Shown piece after piece: positions 1 to 6,648 of a stretch of DNA of 7,773 nucleotides. A program made the translations under genes and the position numbers. Within the stretch, counting starts at the first letter, position 1; the number at the start of each line of letters is the position of its first letter. Source of the DNA: Akkermansiaceae bacterium (GTDB lineage Bacteria; Verrucomicrobiota; Verrucomicrobiia; Verrucomicrobiales; Akkermansiaceae); contig JARFRT010000483.1 of the NCBI GenBank assembly GCA_029287105.1, positions 1 through 7,773 on the forward strand. Reading direction: 5' to 3'. The notes below the pieces were generated by a model, which saw nothing but the letters and a program-made list of their open reading frames with translations, had not been told where the DNA came from and did no database searches.

Positions 1-327
1 GAGCTTTGGCTGAAAAAGTTTTTTTCATTGTGTTGTTGTTTAATTGATAAGTAAGTCGGTGGGCTATCGCCGGACTGGCGGTGAACTCACCGGATTCCCA
101 GGGCAGAAAAATCCGCCCACCCCGTGTTGAGGGGCGCGCAAGCTAGGAGCGAGGCTGCGAGATGTCAACCCAAATTTTGCTCCGGTCCAAAATATCCCAC
201 AACGCGTGGAAACCGCGCCCCGGACAAGCCCGGAGCAGCCCGGACGAGGTGCCCGGTCACCCGGGGGGCCCAGACACCCTGGCAATGACCCGCAAGGCTT
301 CATTTGACAAAAGCACCGGCAAATTGC
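1..327. other. Gene-free upstream region
   Basis: No convincing gene lies here. The first 60 bases are AT-rich and hold a perfect 7-bp inverted repeat (TGAAAAA at 11-17, TTTTTCA at 21-27) without a GC stem, so it is not a normal terminator. The rest is GC-rich. CGGTG (80-84 region) can pair with CACCG four bases on, a weak 5-bp hairpin. A quasi-palindrome at 174-193 has arms ATTTTG and CAAAAT around eight bases. Three near-identical decamers run head to tail at 221-250. I could not pick out a promoter with good -35 and -10 boxes at proper spacing. A minus-strand open frame crosses the region and begins like a signal peptide, but it overlaps the channel gene and has low-complexity composition, so I do not call it. 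Confidence 0.5.
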
Positions 328-1206
328 ATGATCGGCGGCGTGCACCCCGCCCAGGATAATCAGGAGAGTCAAAACGAAAGCGATCGACCCGGATCCTTGA
401 AACACCGGCTCTGGGAGATCGTCTTCGAGGCCGAAACCCCGGCGGGCAAGTTCTTCGACATCGCCCTTCTATACCTGATCGCAGCCAGCGTGCTGGCGGT
501 GATGCTCGAAAGCGTCGATGCCGTCGAAGTCCAATACGGCACCCTCCTGATCATCTTCGAGTGGATATTTACCATCATTTTCACCCTCGAGTATGTCCTC
601 CGCATCTGGCTGGTGAGACGTCCGGCGAACTATATCTTCAGCTTCTACGGCCTCGTCGACCTGATGTCCTGCCTGCCCAGCTACCTGGCACTGATCTTTG
701 CCGGCAGCAGCCACTTTGCCGTCATCCGACTGCTGCGCTTGCTGAGGATGTTCCGGATCCTTAAAATGGTGGGCCACGTCAGAGGCGCGAACACGATCAT
801 GCGCGGGCTTGCCGCCTCAAGGGCGAAAATTACCGTGTTCTTCTTCGCCATGATTATTTTTGCCATGATCGCCGGCACGCTCATGTACATCGTCGAGTCC
901 AACGTAGCGGGGACATCCGATTTCACCAGTATCCCCGTCGGCATCTACTACGCGATCGTCTCCATCACCACGGTCGGATACGGTGACATCACCGCCCACA
1001 CCCCACTTGGTCAGCTGTTGACCTCGCTGATGGTGCTGGCAGGTTACGCCATCATTGCTGTTCCCACCGGTATCGTGGCCGGTGATATGGTCCGCGAGGC
1101 GATGCGCCCCGATGAGACCAGCGACGCCTGCCCCGGTTGCGGCGTTCACGGTCATCTGGCCGATGCCATCTATTGCCGGAAATGCGGTGAGCGGCTGCAG
1201 CCATGA
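328..1206 (+). CDS. Voltage-gated-type potassium channel (ion transporter) with C-terminal zinc ribbon
   Basis: This is a six-transmembrane ion channel subunit of the inner membrane, 292 residues, expected to work as a tetramer passing K+. Numbered from the ATG at 328, hydrophobic segments lie at about 42-60 (S1), 70-93 (S2), 103-124 (S3), 168-190 (S5) and 229-252 (S6). The S4 voltage-sensor helix carries basic residues at every third position (R134, R137, R140, R143, K146). The selectivity filter TVGYGD is at 215-220, which is diagnostic of K+ selectivity. The tail has a CxxC pair at 268/271 and another at 283/286, a zinc ribbon, instead of a cyclic-nucleotide or RCK domain. As I recall, such a ribbon is common in this short bacterial channel family. 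The frame is also open from a TTG at 304; I prefer the ATG, although no Shine-Dalgarno precedes either. The conserved part begins near residue 24, so a later start is possible. What the ribbon senses or binds is unknown. Confidence 0.93.
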   Translation: MIGGVHPAQDNQESQNESDRPGSLKHRLWEIVFEAETPAGKFFDIALLYLIAASVLAVMLESVDAVEVQYGTLLIIFEWIFTIIFTLEYVLRIWLVRRPANYIFSFYGLVDLMSCLPSYLALIFAGSSHFAVIRLLRLLRMFRILKMVGHVRGANTIMRGLAASRAKITVFFFAMIIFAMIAGTLMYIVESNVAGTSDFTSIPVGIYYAIVSITTVGYGDITAHTPLGQLLTSLMVLAGYAIIAVPTGIVAGDMVREAMRPDETSDACPGCGVHGHLADAIYCRKCGERLQP

Positions 1207-1273
1207 CGAACTACCCGTGAGTTTGTTGTGATTTTTGTTCATGTTCACCGCTTCTTTGTGCTTAGCTGACACC

Positions 1274-2116
1274 ATGTGGATATGGTCCAAACTATCGGGA
1301 GCCCAATGGATGGATGCGTGGGAGGATCGTTTCTACGGAAATCCCAATACCGTGATTTCCAAGTTAAAGAGCCACAAAACCATCAGGGTCGAGGTCTATA
1401 CCGAAACCGAAGAGGAGGCGGTAAAAATCCAACAACAATTCGGCGGTAGCATCCGCAAGCTTGTTCACAAGAACTGGGCCGCAGTCACCGAACCCGCCCG
1501 CCCCCCGATCCGGATCCGCAGTTCCATCATCATTTCAGGCTCACGGGACGACGACGCCCGCGAAAAACTGGGCAAGGAATTCCCCGGCCGACACATCATC
1601 CAGATCCCCGCCGATATGGCCTTCGGTACCGGCGACCACGCCACCACCTCCACCTGCATGCGGTTCCTCGTCGATGTCGCCCGGGAAAAAAAAGGACAGG
1701 ACTGGGACATGCTCGACCTTGGCACAGGCAGCGGCGTCATCGCCATTGCCGCCCGAATGCTCGGCGCCCACCACTGTCACGGCATGGATTTCGACCCCCA
1801 GGCAGTGAAAGTGGCCCGCAGAAATGTGCGGCGTAACGGCCTCAGCCTCATTCAAATGAGCGAAACCGACGTGCTCAAGTGGTCCCCGGACCGCCAATGG
1901 CCGGTTGTGGCCGCCAATATGTTCTCCACCATCCTCCAACAAGCATTCCCCGTCATTGCCAGGGCCCTGCAAAAAGACGGCGACCTCATCATCTCCGGAA
2001 TCCTCCGGGAACAATGGGATGAAACCCTCGAGGTCGCGGAAAAATGCGGCCTGTCGTTCCCCACGGTCACGCGCAAAGGCAAGTGGGTCTCAGCCCGCGG
2101 CATGCGACTGAAATGA
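1274..2116 (+). CDS. prmA: PrmA-like ribosomal protein L11 methyltransferase
   Basis: This is an S-adenosylmethionine-dependent methyltransferase of the PrmA family, which trimethylates ribosomal protein L11 in the cytoplasm. In 280 residues it shows the PrmA signature AFGTGDHATT (116-125), SAM motif I DLGTGSG (148-154), an acidic strand end with MDFDP (171-175), and the motif IV region AANMF (213-217), where the family usually has ANIL. The C-terminus (SGIL, then a Lys-Gly-x-Trp segment) also fits. The part before the signature is about 20 residues shorter than in E. coli PrmA as I recall it and shows little resemblance to it, so substrate recognition may differ. The frame is open back to a TTG at 1235 with an ATG at 1241. 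I choose the ATG at 1274 because the protein then begins with MWIWSKL, which looks like family N-termini and avoids an unrelated 13-residue extension. It follows the channel gene by 67 bases and may share its transcript. Function as an L11 methylase is inferred from family. Confidence 0.85.
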   Translation: MWIWSKLSGAQWMDAWEDRFYGNPNTVISKLKSHKTIRVEVYTETEEEAVKIQQQFGGSIRKLVHKNWAAVTEPARPPIRIRSSIIISGSRDDDAREKLGKEFPGRHIIQIPADMAFGTGDHATTSTCMRFLVDVAREKKGQDWDMLDLGTGSGVIAIAARMLGAHHCHGMDFDPQAVKVARRNVRRNGLSLIQMSETDVLKWSPDRQWPVVAANMFSTILQQAFPVIARALQKDGDLIISGILREQWDETLEVAEKCGLSFPTVTRKGKWVSARGMRLK

Positions 2117-2203
2117 CGGGCAGCATAAAATCGCACCCGGCAACCACCATTAGGCTTGCATCGGCGGAATCATCAGCTAACTAGTGCTCAACATCTCGAA
2201 GGG

Positions 2204-2237
2204 GGGGTGCGCGTGAAAATCACTGTGACCCCTTTTT
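2204..2237 (+). terminator. Possible intrinsic terminator or leader hairpin after prmA
   Basis: GGGGT (2204-2208) pairs with ACCCC (2228-2232), and inside it GTGA (2213-2216) pairs with TCAC (2220-2223) around loop AAA. A four-by-four internal mismatch separates the two helices. Five T residues follow at 2233-2237. It lies 87 bases after the prmA stop and 48 bases before the aminotransferase start, so it could end prmA transcription or act in the leader of the next gene. The internal loop makes it a weaker terminator than the one after the aminotransferase. Confidence 0.4.
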
Positions 2238-2285
2238 CCGGGGAAGAAACACATTCAATCATTTCACACTCACTTATTTAGCACC

Positions 2286-3455
2286 ATGGACTCCATCTCT
2301 TCACGCGTTGATAAGGTCTCACCTTCTCTCACCCTTTCCGTCACCAACCAAGCCAAAGCCATGAAAGCACGTGGCGAGGAGGTTTACGGACTTGCCGGTG
2401 GCGAACCCGACCAGGACACCCCCGACTTTATCAAGCAGGCCGCCGTCGAGGCCCTCAGCCAGGGGAAAACCAAGTACACCCCCGCTGCCGGTATCCCCGA
2501 ACTCCGCGAGGGCATCGCCAACAAACTCAAGGAGGACAACGGCATCGACTACGATCCCCGCCAAATCGTCGTCAACAGCGGCGCCAAGCAGTCGTGCTTC
2601 AACGCCATCCTCGCCGTTTGCGAAGAAGGTGACGAGGTCATCATCCCCTCCCCCTACTGGGTCAGCTATCCTGAAATGGTCCGCCTCGCCGGCGGCGAGC
2701 CCGTCTTTGTGGAAACCACCGCCGAAAACAACTGGAAGATCACGCCCGAGCAGTTCGAAGAAAACATGACCGGCCGCACCAAGATGATCATCCTCAATAC
2801 CCCGGGAAACCCGACCGGTTCGGTCTACACCGCCGATGAGCTCCGCGCCCTCGGTGATGTCGCCCTCTATGAGGACATCATCATCCTGTCCGACGAAATC
2901 TACGAACACCTCGTCTACGGCGAAACCAAACACACCAGCATCGCCTCCCTGGGCCAGGACCTTTATGACCTCACCATCACCGTCAACGGGTTCTCCAAGG
3001 CCTACTCGATGACCGGATGGCGGGTCGGTTACACCGCCGCCCCCCTGCCACTGGCACAAGCCATGTCAAAAATCCAGGGCCACACCACTTCCAATGCCAC
3101 CAGCTTCGCCCAGTACGGCGCACTCGCCGCCCTGGGCGCACAAGGCAAGGATTTCATCAAGGACCTGAATGCCGAGTACGATGTCCGCCGACAGTTCGTC
3201 TACGGTCGACTCAGCGCCATCCCCAACATCAAAGTCGTCGAGCCCCAGGGTGCGTTCTACTGCCTGGTCGATACCGAGCAACTCGGGCTGACCTCCGTCA
3301 ACCTCTGTGACAAACTGCTGACCCGCTACCGCGTGGCCGCCGTGCCTGGTATCGCCTTTGGAAACGACAACAGCGTGCGCATCAGCTACTGCACCACCCT
3401 CGACGTGCTGAACGAAGGCCTCACCCGTATCGAGGAATTCTGCAAGGCGCACTAA
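2286..3455 (+). CDS. aspC: PLP-dependent aspartate aminotransferase, class I fold
   Basis: This cytoplasmic aminotransferase moves the amino group between aspartate and 2-oxoglutarate, giving oxaloacetate and glutamate. Its 389 residues match the family's usual length. Visible landmarks are the substrate glycine region LAGGEPD (36-42), the segment KTKYTPAAGIPELRE (61-75), PYWVSYPE (123-130) with W125 stacking on the cofactor, NTPGNPTG (171-178) with N175, D203 and Y206 contacting PLP, the PLP-binding K238 in GFSKAYSMTGWRVGY (235-249), and R365, which should bind the substrate alpha-carboxylate. The sequence resembles the Thermus-type (I-beta/I-gamma) enzyme more than the E. coli AspC subgroup. 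Some relatives of this type also use prephenate, so arogenate synthesis for phenylalanine or tyrosine is a possible second role. The ATG at 2286 gives a normal N-terminus; no Shine-Dalgarno is seen. The gene ends 24 bases before a strong terminator. Confidence 0.95.
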   Translation: MDSISSRVDKVSPSLTLSVTNQAKAMKARGEEVYGLAGGEPDQDTPDFIKQAAVEALSQGKTKYTPAAGIPELREGIANKLKEDNGIDYDPRQIVVNSGAKQSCFNAILAVCEEGDEVIIPSPYWVSYPEMVRLAGGEPVFVETTAENNWKITPEQFEENMTGRTKMIILNTPGNPTGSVYTADELRALGDVALYEDIIILSDEIYEHLVYGETKHTSIASLGQDLYDLTITVNGFSKAYSMTGWRVGYTAAPLPLAQAMSKIQGHTTSNATSFAQYGALAALGAQGKDFIKDLNAEYDVRRQFVYGRLSAIPNIKVVEPQGAFYCLVDTEQLGLTSVNLCDKLLTRYRVAAVPGIAFGNDNSVRISYCTTLDVLNEGLTRIEEFCKAH

Positions 3456-3479
3456 GGCTACGCAAAAACCAAGTTTCAG

Positions 3480-3513
3480 CGCGGCTCACCGGTTCGGTGG
3501 GCCGCGTTTTTTT
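3480..3513 (+). terminator. Rho-independent terminator after the aminotransferase gene
   Basis: A 12-bp stem pairs 3480-3491 (CGCGGCTCACCG) with 3495-3506 (CGGTGGGCCGCG), with one T-G wobble at 3486/3500, a three-base loop GTT, and seven T residues at 3507-3513. It lies 24 bases after the aminotransferase stop. The last two T residues are shared with the truA stop codon on the other strand. Read on the minus strand, the hairpin is followed after about ten bases by a shorter T run, so it may also slow transcription leaving truA, but the signal is clearly stronger on the plus strand. Confidence 0.92.
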
Positions 3514-4270
3514 ACCCGTAATCAACCGAATCCAGCACCAGGCCGCCCGCAGGCGCGCAATAGGGGGCTCTTCCGTGAGGCAGTCCAGCCGGTTGATCAA
3601 GCAGCAGGGACAGGTCATCGAGCCGCAATCGCCCCTGGGCGGCATAAACGACGGCACCGGTGAGGAGTCGGGCCATTTTATACAGGAAACCACTACCCGT
3701 GTAGCTGATGCGATATCCGCTCCCGGTTACTTCCAGGTCACAGCGACTGAGCAGGCGGGTGTAACGGGTCGCGTCCGTTTCATTGCCCCGTTTGGCGGCA
3801 AAGGCACGGAAGTCGTGTTCGCCACGGAGGATTTCCAGAGCCTGCTCAAGCGTCGCCGGGTCGAGCTGCCTCGGAAGGTGCCAGGCCAGGCCCGCCATCA
3901 GCGGAGGCAGGACGGGAGCAAGGCACAGGTCATAGGTATACGTTTTCGCCACGGCGGCAAAGCGAGCATGAAAATCCGAGCCGACCTCGGCACAGTCCAT
4001 CACCCGGATCGTGGCGGGCAACTTGGTGTTCACTGCCGGCACCCAGTTGAACGGATTCATCCGTAAACCCTGCGGCGCGTCAAAGTGGGCAATCTGGCCG
4101 ATGGCATGCACCCCGGTATCGGTCCTCCCGGCACCATGAATGCGGATCTCTTCTTTCGCCACTGCGGATAGCGCCTTTTCAATCAAATCCTGCACCGTGT
4201 TCCCACCCGGCTGCGTCGCCCACCCTTCATAGGGCCGGCCGTCATAAGCTATCGTCAGTTTCAATCGCAC
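3512..4270 (-). CDS. truA: tRNA pseudouridine(38-40) synthase TruA
   Basis: TruA converts uridines 38, 39 and 40 in the anticodon stem-loop of tRNAs into pseudouridine, in the cytoplasm as a homodimer. The 252 residues are a normal length. The N-terminus LKLTIAYDGRPYEGWATQ is typical, and the catalytic aspartate is D51 in GRTDTGVHA (49-56). Further conserved parts are KTYTYDL (109-115), the FLYKMARLLTG segment (195-205) and the closing APxxGL-type motif near 238-246. The start is a GTG at 4270; the frame opens directly into the conserved first strand, so the start is good even though no Shine-Dalgarno is visible. It lies 80 bases after rfbB on the same strand and may be co-transcribed with it, although the products are unrelated. 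Its stop codon lies in the T run of the aminotransferase terminator, so the two genes converge tightly. Confidence 0.97.
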   Translation of the reverse strand: MRLKLTIAYDGRPYEGWATQPGGNTVQDLIEKALSAVAKEEIRIHGAGRTDTGVHAIGQIAHFDAPQGLRMNPFNWVPAVNTKLPATIRVMDCAEVGSDFHARFAAVAKTYTYDLCLAPVLPPLMAGLAWHLPRQLDPATLEQALEILRGEHDFRAFAAKRGNETDATRYTRLLSRCDLEVTGSGYRISYTGSGFLYKMARLLTGAVVYAAQGRLRLDDLSLLLDQPAGLPHGRAPYCAPAGGLVLDSVDYG

Positions 4271-4350
4271 GGGGAAACAGTAGGCATATTGTCGCTGAGA
4301 AACAACTCCCCCCTTGGCAAGAGGGCGACATCACCCCACACGGCCAATTC

Positions 4351-5397
4351 CTAGACCCGATCCAAGTTCTGCCACCACTCGCGGTTCTCCAGATACCAGC
4401 GCACCGTTTGCCGCAAACCCCGGTCGATCGTTTCAACCGGCGCCCAACCCAGCTCGCCACGTATCCGGGAGGCATCCATGGCATAGCGCATGTCGTGCCC
4501 CGGCCGATCCGCCACATGGGTAATCAGATCCTCATAGCTTCTCAATCCACCCTTGGAAACATCCAGGGGAACCAACTCGCCAAGGATCGCACAGAGCCTC
4601 TTGATCAGGTCGATGTTGCGCAACTCACAGCCGGCACCCACGTTGTACGTGCGTCCGGGCACTCCTTTTTCCAGTACGATCCGCAGGGCATGACAATGGT
4701 CGGAAACATGAAGCCAGTCACGAATACTCTCCCCCGTGCCATAAACCGGAATCGGCTCGTTGCGCAGGCAGCAAAGGATCACCCTCGGGATCAGTTTCTC
4801 GGGAAATTGATAAGGCCCGTAATTGTTCGTGCAATTCGTCACCACCACCGGCAGGCCGTAGGTCACCCCCCATGACCTAACAAGATGATCCGCCGCAGCC
4901 TTGCTGGCACTGTATGGCGAGCGCGGGTCATAGGGCCTCGCTTCCGTGAAAGCAGCCTCACCCGGCCCTAACGAACCATAGACCTCATCCGTCGAAACAT
5001 GTATAAAACGGAACCGCCGACGCGACTCGCCGACCATCGACGTCCAGTGGGCTCTCGCCGCCTGCAGCAGATGATAGGTTCCCATGATATTCGTCCGTAT
5101 GAACTCCCCGGGGCCATCGATCGACCGGTCCACGTGGCTTTCCGCGGCAAGATGCATCACCGCGTCCGGGCGCACGCGCCGGACAAGCTCGCCGACAGCA
5201 CCCGCATCTCCCAAATCCATTTTTTCAAAATGATACCGAGGATCGTGCTGCACCGGACGGAGCGATGCAAGATCGCCCGCATAGGTCAGCTTATCGAGAT
5301 TGACAACCTCGTGATCGCTCTCATCAAGAATTTGACGGACGAGATGGGATCCGATAAATCCGGCACCGCCCGTGAGAAGAATTTTCATAAGTGGCAT
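4351..5397 (-). CDS. rfbB: dTDP-glucose 4,6-dehydratase
   Basis: This cytoplasmic NAD-dependent enzyme of the extended short-chain dehydrogenase family turns dTDP-glucose into dTDP-4-keto-6-deoxyglucose, the branch point for L-rhamnose and other deoxysugars of surface polysaccharides. The 348 residues carry the NAD-binding TGGAGFIGS (9-17), the catalytic T136, D137 and E138 in HVSTDEVYG, the YxxxK pair Y162 and K166, the substrate-binding NNYGPYQFPEKLIP (191-204) and RDWLHVSDH (226-234). The Thr-Asp-Glu triad with the NNYGPYQFPEKL motif separates RfbB from UDP-sugar epimerases, so the substrate call is firm. Two in-frame ATGs occur, at 5397 and 5388; the second gives the more usual MKILLTGG start, and no ribosome site decides between them. 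The partners rfbA, rfbC and rfbD are not in this window; the neighbours are truA and an unrelated membrane protein. Confidence 0.95.
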   Translation of the reverse strand: MPLMKILLTGGAGFIGSHLVRQILDESDHEVVNLDKLTYAGDLASLRPVQHDPRYHFEKMDLGDAGAVGELVRRVRPDAVMHLAAESHVDRSIDGPGEFIRTNIMGTYHLLQAARAHWTSMVGESRRRFRFIHVSTDEVYGSLGPGEAAFTEARPYDPRSPYSASKAAADHLVRSWGVTYGLPVVVTNCTNNYGPYQFPEKLIPRVILCCLRNEPIPVYGTGESIRDWLHVSDHCHALRIVLEKGVPGRTYNVGAGCELRNIDLIKRLCAILGELVPLDVSKGGLRSYEDLITHVADRPGHDMRYAMDASRIRGELGWAPVETIDRGLRQTVRWYLENREWWQNLDRV

Positions 5398-5796
5398 GGT
5401 TACCCCGATAGCTTGAAAAAACGGCTCACCACTGTTTTTCGACTGTTCCGAGGGGGGACCAGGCTACCAACCCAAGCGGGGAAATACACGCTTATACTAC
5501 GGCGCAATTCAAAAAACACCCTGGACAGGCGTTGTTTCGCCGCGGACCAAGGCAAAGCGAGGCGCGCCCCCCCATCATGAAACCCGATCCTTCGGTTCTT
5601 TGGCATTGCATGGATGCTCTGGTTTTCCACTGCCCCCATGGCCACCCCTCCTCGCCATTATTGGCTGAAATATTGTCTTGTTTCAGGTCGGGTCAACGGT
5701 TAATGATTCCCGCATGCTTGCTTTTGCTTTGTGTGGTGCATGAGCTGCTTGTGGCCGCATCCCGTGGCCCACAAACACCAAAAAAACTGACAAGAC
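5398..5796. other. Intergenic region between rfbB and the small membrane protein
   Basis: About 400 bases separate two divergent genes, enough for promoters in both directions. I see no convincing gene; open frames here are short or run out of frame into the downstream gene. On the minus strand a TATAAG box (complement of 5491-5496) could be a -10 element for rfbB, leaving a leader of roughly 90 bases, but no good -35 sits at 16-18 bases. On the plus strand TTGTTT (5678-5683) and TAATGA (5701-5706) are 17 bases apart, a possible weak sigma70-type promoter for the membrane protein. A small hairpin GGCG-TTGTTT-CGCC lies near 5528-5541. No repeat, tRNA or known RNA motif was recognised. Confidence 0.5.
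5678..5706 (+). promoter_or_regulatory. Weak candidate promoter for the small membrane protein
   Basis: TTGTTT at 5678-5683 and TAATGA at 5701-5706 are separated by exactly 17 bases, with the first gene on this strand starting 90 bases downstream. Each box matches the sigma70 consensus only in part, and such pairs occur by chance, so this is a suggestion only. Confidence 0.2.
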
Positions 5797-6213
5797 ATGA
5801 GCGGACGAGGACATCGACTATTAAGCCGGAAGTGGCTCTTTCTGCTTTCATTATTCTTGGTCGTCCGGGTAGTGGCACTCGTGATCGGCATCGTATTTTT
5901 CACTCTCGGGGCCTACGAACAGAGCATCTCCCATCTGATCATCGCCGGTGCTTGTTTGGCCCTGATCCTGCTGCTGCAAATGATCCACAGCATCGAGCAT
6001 ACAAAAATCGTCTGTCCGAATTGCCGGTCGCAAATCCTCCGAACCAGCCGTTGCTCCAAACACCGGATGGCGAAAAAACTCCTTGGCAGCTACACCCTGC
6101 GCCTCGCCTTGCAAATCGTTTTCACCAACTCCTTCCTCTGCCAGTTCTGCAATCAACGTTACCAATGGCGCGGCAAAAAATCCGGCCACACCGCGAACCC
6201 GGAGGGCGCCTGA
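5797..6213 (+). CDS. Hypothetical two-helix membrane protein with zinc-ribbon-like cysteines
   Basis: I cannot assign a function. The 138-residue protein has a basic start (R4, H6, R7, R11, K12), two hydrophobic helices at about 13-38 and 44-63, and a basic soluble tail. In the tail, CPNC (73-76) and CQFC (115-118) form two CxxC pairs about 40 residues apart, with a further C86 and H89 after the first; this looks like a split zinc ribbon whose middle is the basic segment KHRMAKKLLGSY (88-99). By the positive-inside rule both ends should be cytoplasmic. The length, the ordered cysteine pairs and the clean fit between promoter-sized upstream DNA and tsaE make it a likely real gene. I have an impression of similar conserved unknown proteins in Verrucomicrobiota but cannot confirm it. 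No ribosome site is seen before the ATG. It converges on tsaE with a gap of three bases and no terminator between them. Confidence 0.7.
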   Translation: MSGRGHRLLSRKWLFLLSLFLVVRVVALVIGIVFFTLGAYEQSISHLIIAGACLALILLLQMIHSIEHTKIVCPNCRSQILRTSRCSKHRMAKKLLGSYTLRLALQIVFTNSFLCQFCNQRYQWRGKKSGHTANPEGA

Positions 6214-6216
6214 GGC

Positions 6217-6648
6217 TCAACTCCCCGCACTGGACACCGTCCGACCCCGGCCCGCCAGCGCGAACTTCAACCAGACTGTCCCGGGCGGCAACAGGCCAGG
6301 AAACTTGTCCGGCCACTCAACCACCACAATCCCAGCCTCGTCCAGATATTCGTCCCACCCGATGCGCAGCACTTCGTCCTCAGTGTCCATACGGTAAAAA
6401 TCAAAGTGGAACAGCGGCAGACGTCCGCCACGGTACTCATGCGCCAGAGTGAAGGTGGGACTGGTCACTTCGCCCCGATAGCCCAGGCCTGCAGCGACCC
6501 CCTTGGTGAAATGGGTCTTACCGGCACCAAGGCCGCCTTCAAGTGCGAGCACTGCGCCCGTCACAAGCCCAGCGGCCAACTCGGCGCCCAAGGCGATCAT
6601 CTCCTCAGGAGACTCCACCTGGTTCACCAACGGCTCGTCCCCACTCAT
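6217..6648 (-). CDS. tsaE: tRNA threonylcarbamoyladenosine biosynthesis ATPase TsaE
   Basis: TsaE is the small P-loop ATPase that, with TsaB and TsaD, completes the t6A modification at position 37 of ANN-decoding tRNAs in the cytoplasm. The 143 residues are close to the usual length. The Walker A loop GGLGAGKT is at 38-45, the switch-like TSPTF at 62-66, HFDFYR with D83 at 81-86, and VVEWPDKF with E111 and W112 at 109-116; these match the E. coli protein closely in order and spacing. The ATG at 6648 overlaps the stop of the upstream TetR gene as ATGA, which points to translational coupling. TsaE genes are more often found beside alr, tsaB or rimI, so the regulator as partner is unusual. At the 3' end it meets the membrane-protein gene tail to tail, three bases apart. 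Confidence 0.96.
   Translation of the reverse strand: MSGDEPLVNQVESPEEMIALGAELAAGLVTGAVLALEGGLGAGKTHFTKGVAAGLGYRGEVTSPTFTLAHEYRGGRLPLFHFDFYRMDTEDEVLRIGWDEYLDEAGIVVVEWPDKFPGLLPPGTVWLKFALAGRGRTVSSAGS

Noticed and set aside
1..303. Structured RNA (SRP RNA, RNase P, tmRNA or 6S) in the left leader
   Set aside because: None of the conserved core motifs of these RNAs could be found, and the inverted repeats seen are short and isolated.
64..405. Minus-strand frame of 113 codons that opens with a signal-peptide-like stretch ending in GGVHAA
   Set aside because: It begins with GTG, overlaps the start of the channel gene antisense, and turns into Pro/Gly/Arg-rich low-complexity sequence typical of a shadow frame in GC-rich DNA.
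1686..1693. Run of eight A in prmA (codons Glu-Lys-Lys) as a possible slippage or programmed frameshift site
   Set aside because: The gene continues in frame through all catalytic motifs afterwards, there is no downstream stem or alternative product of interest, and eight A is a marginal length for slippage.
2319..3059. Long minus-strand frame of 246 codons opposite the aminotransferase
   Set aside because: It is Gly/Asp/Val-rich mirror sequence of a well-conserved gene with a full catalytic set, and has no recognisable domain.
4271..4350. Hairpin in the rfbB-truA gap (CCTT and AAGAGG near 4311-4325) as a terminator
   Set aside because: The stem is three base pairs with a mismatch and no T run follows on the minus strand.
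5400..5645. Minus-strand frame of 81 codons upstream of rfbB as a small gene
   Set aside because: It has no recognisable motif, no ribosome site, and occupies the likely rfbB promoter and leader.
5532..6452. Plus-strand frame of 306 codons across the intergenic region, membrane-protein gene and tsaE
   Set aside because: It runs out of frame through two better-supported genes, is rich in Pro, Arg and Ser, and shows no domain; its length comes from GC-rich composition.
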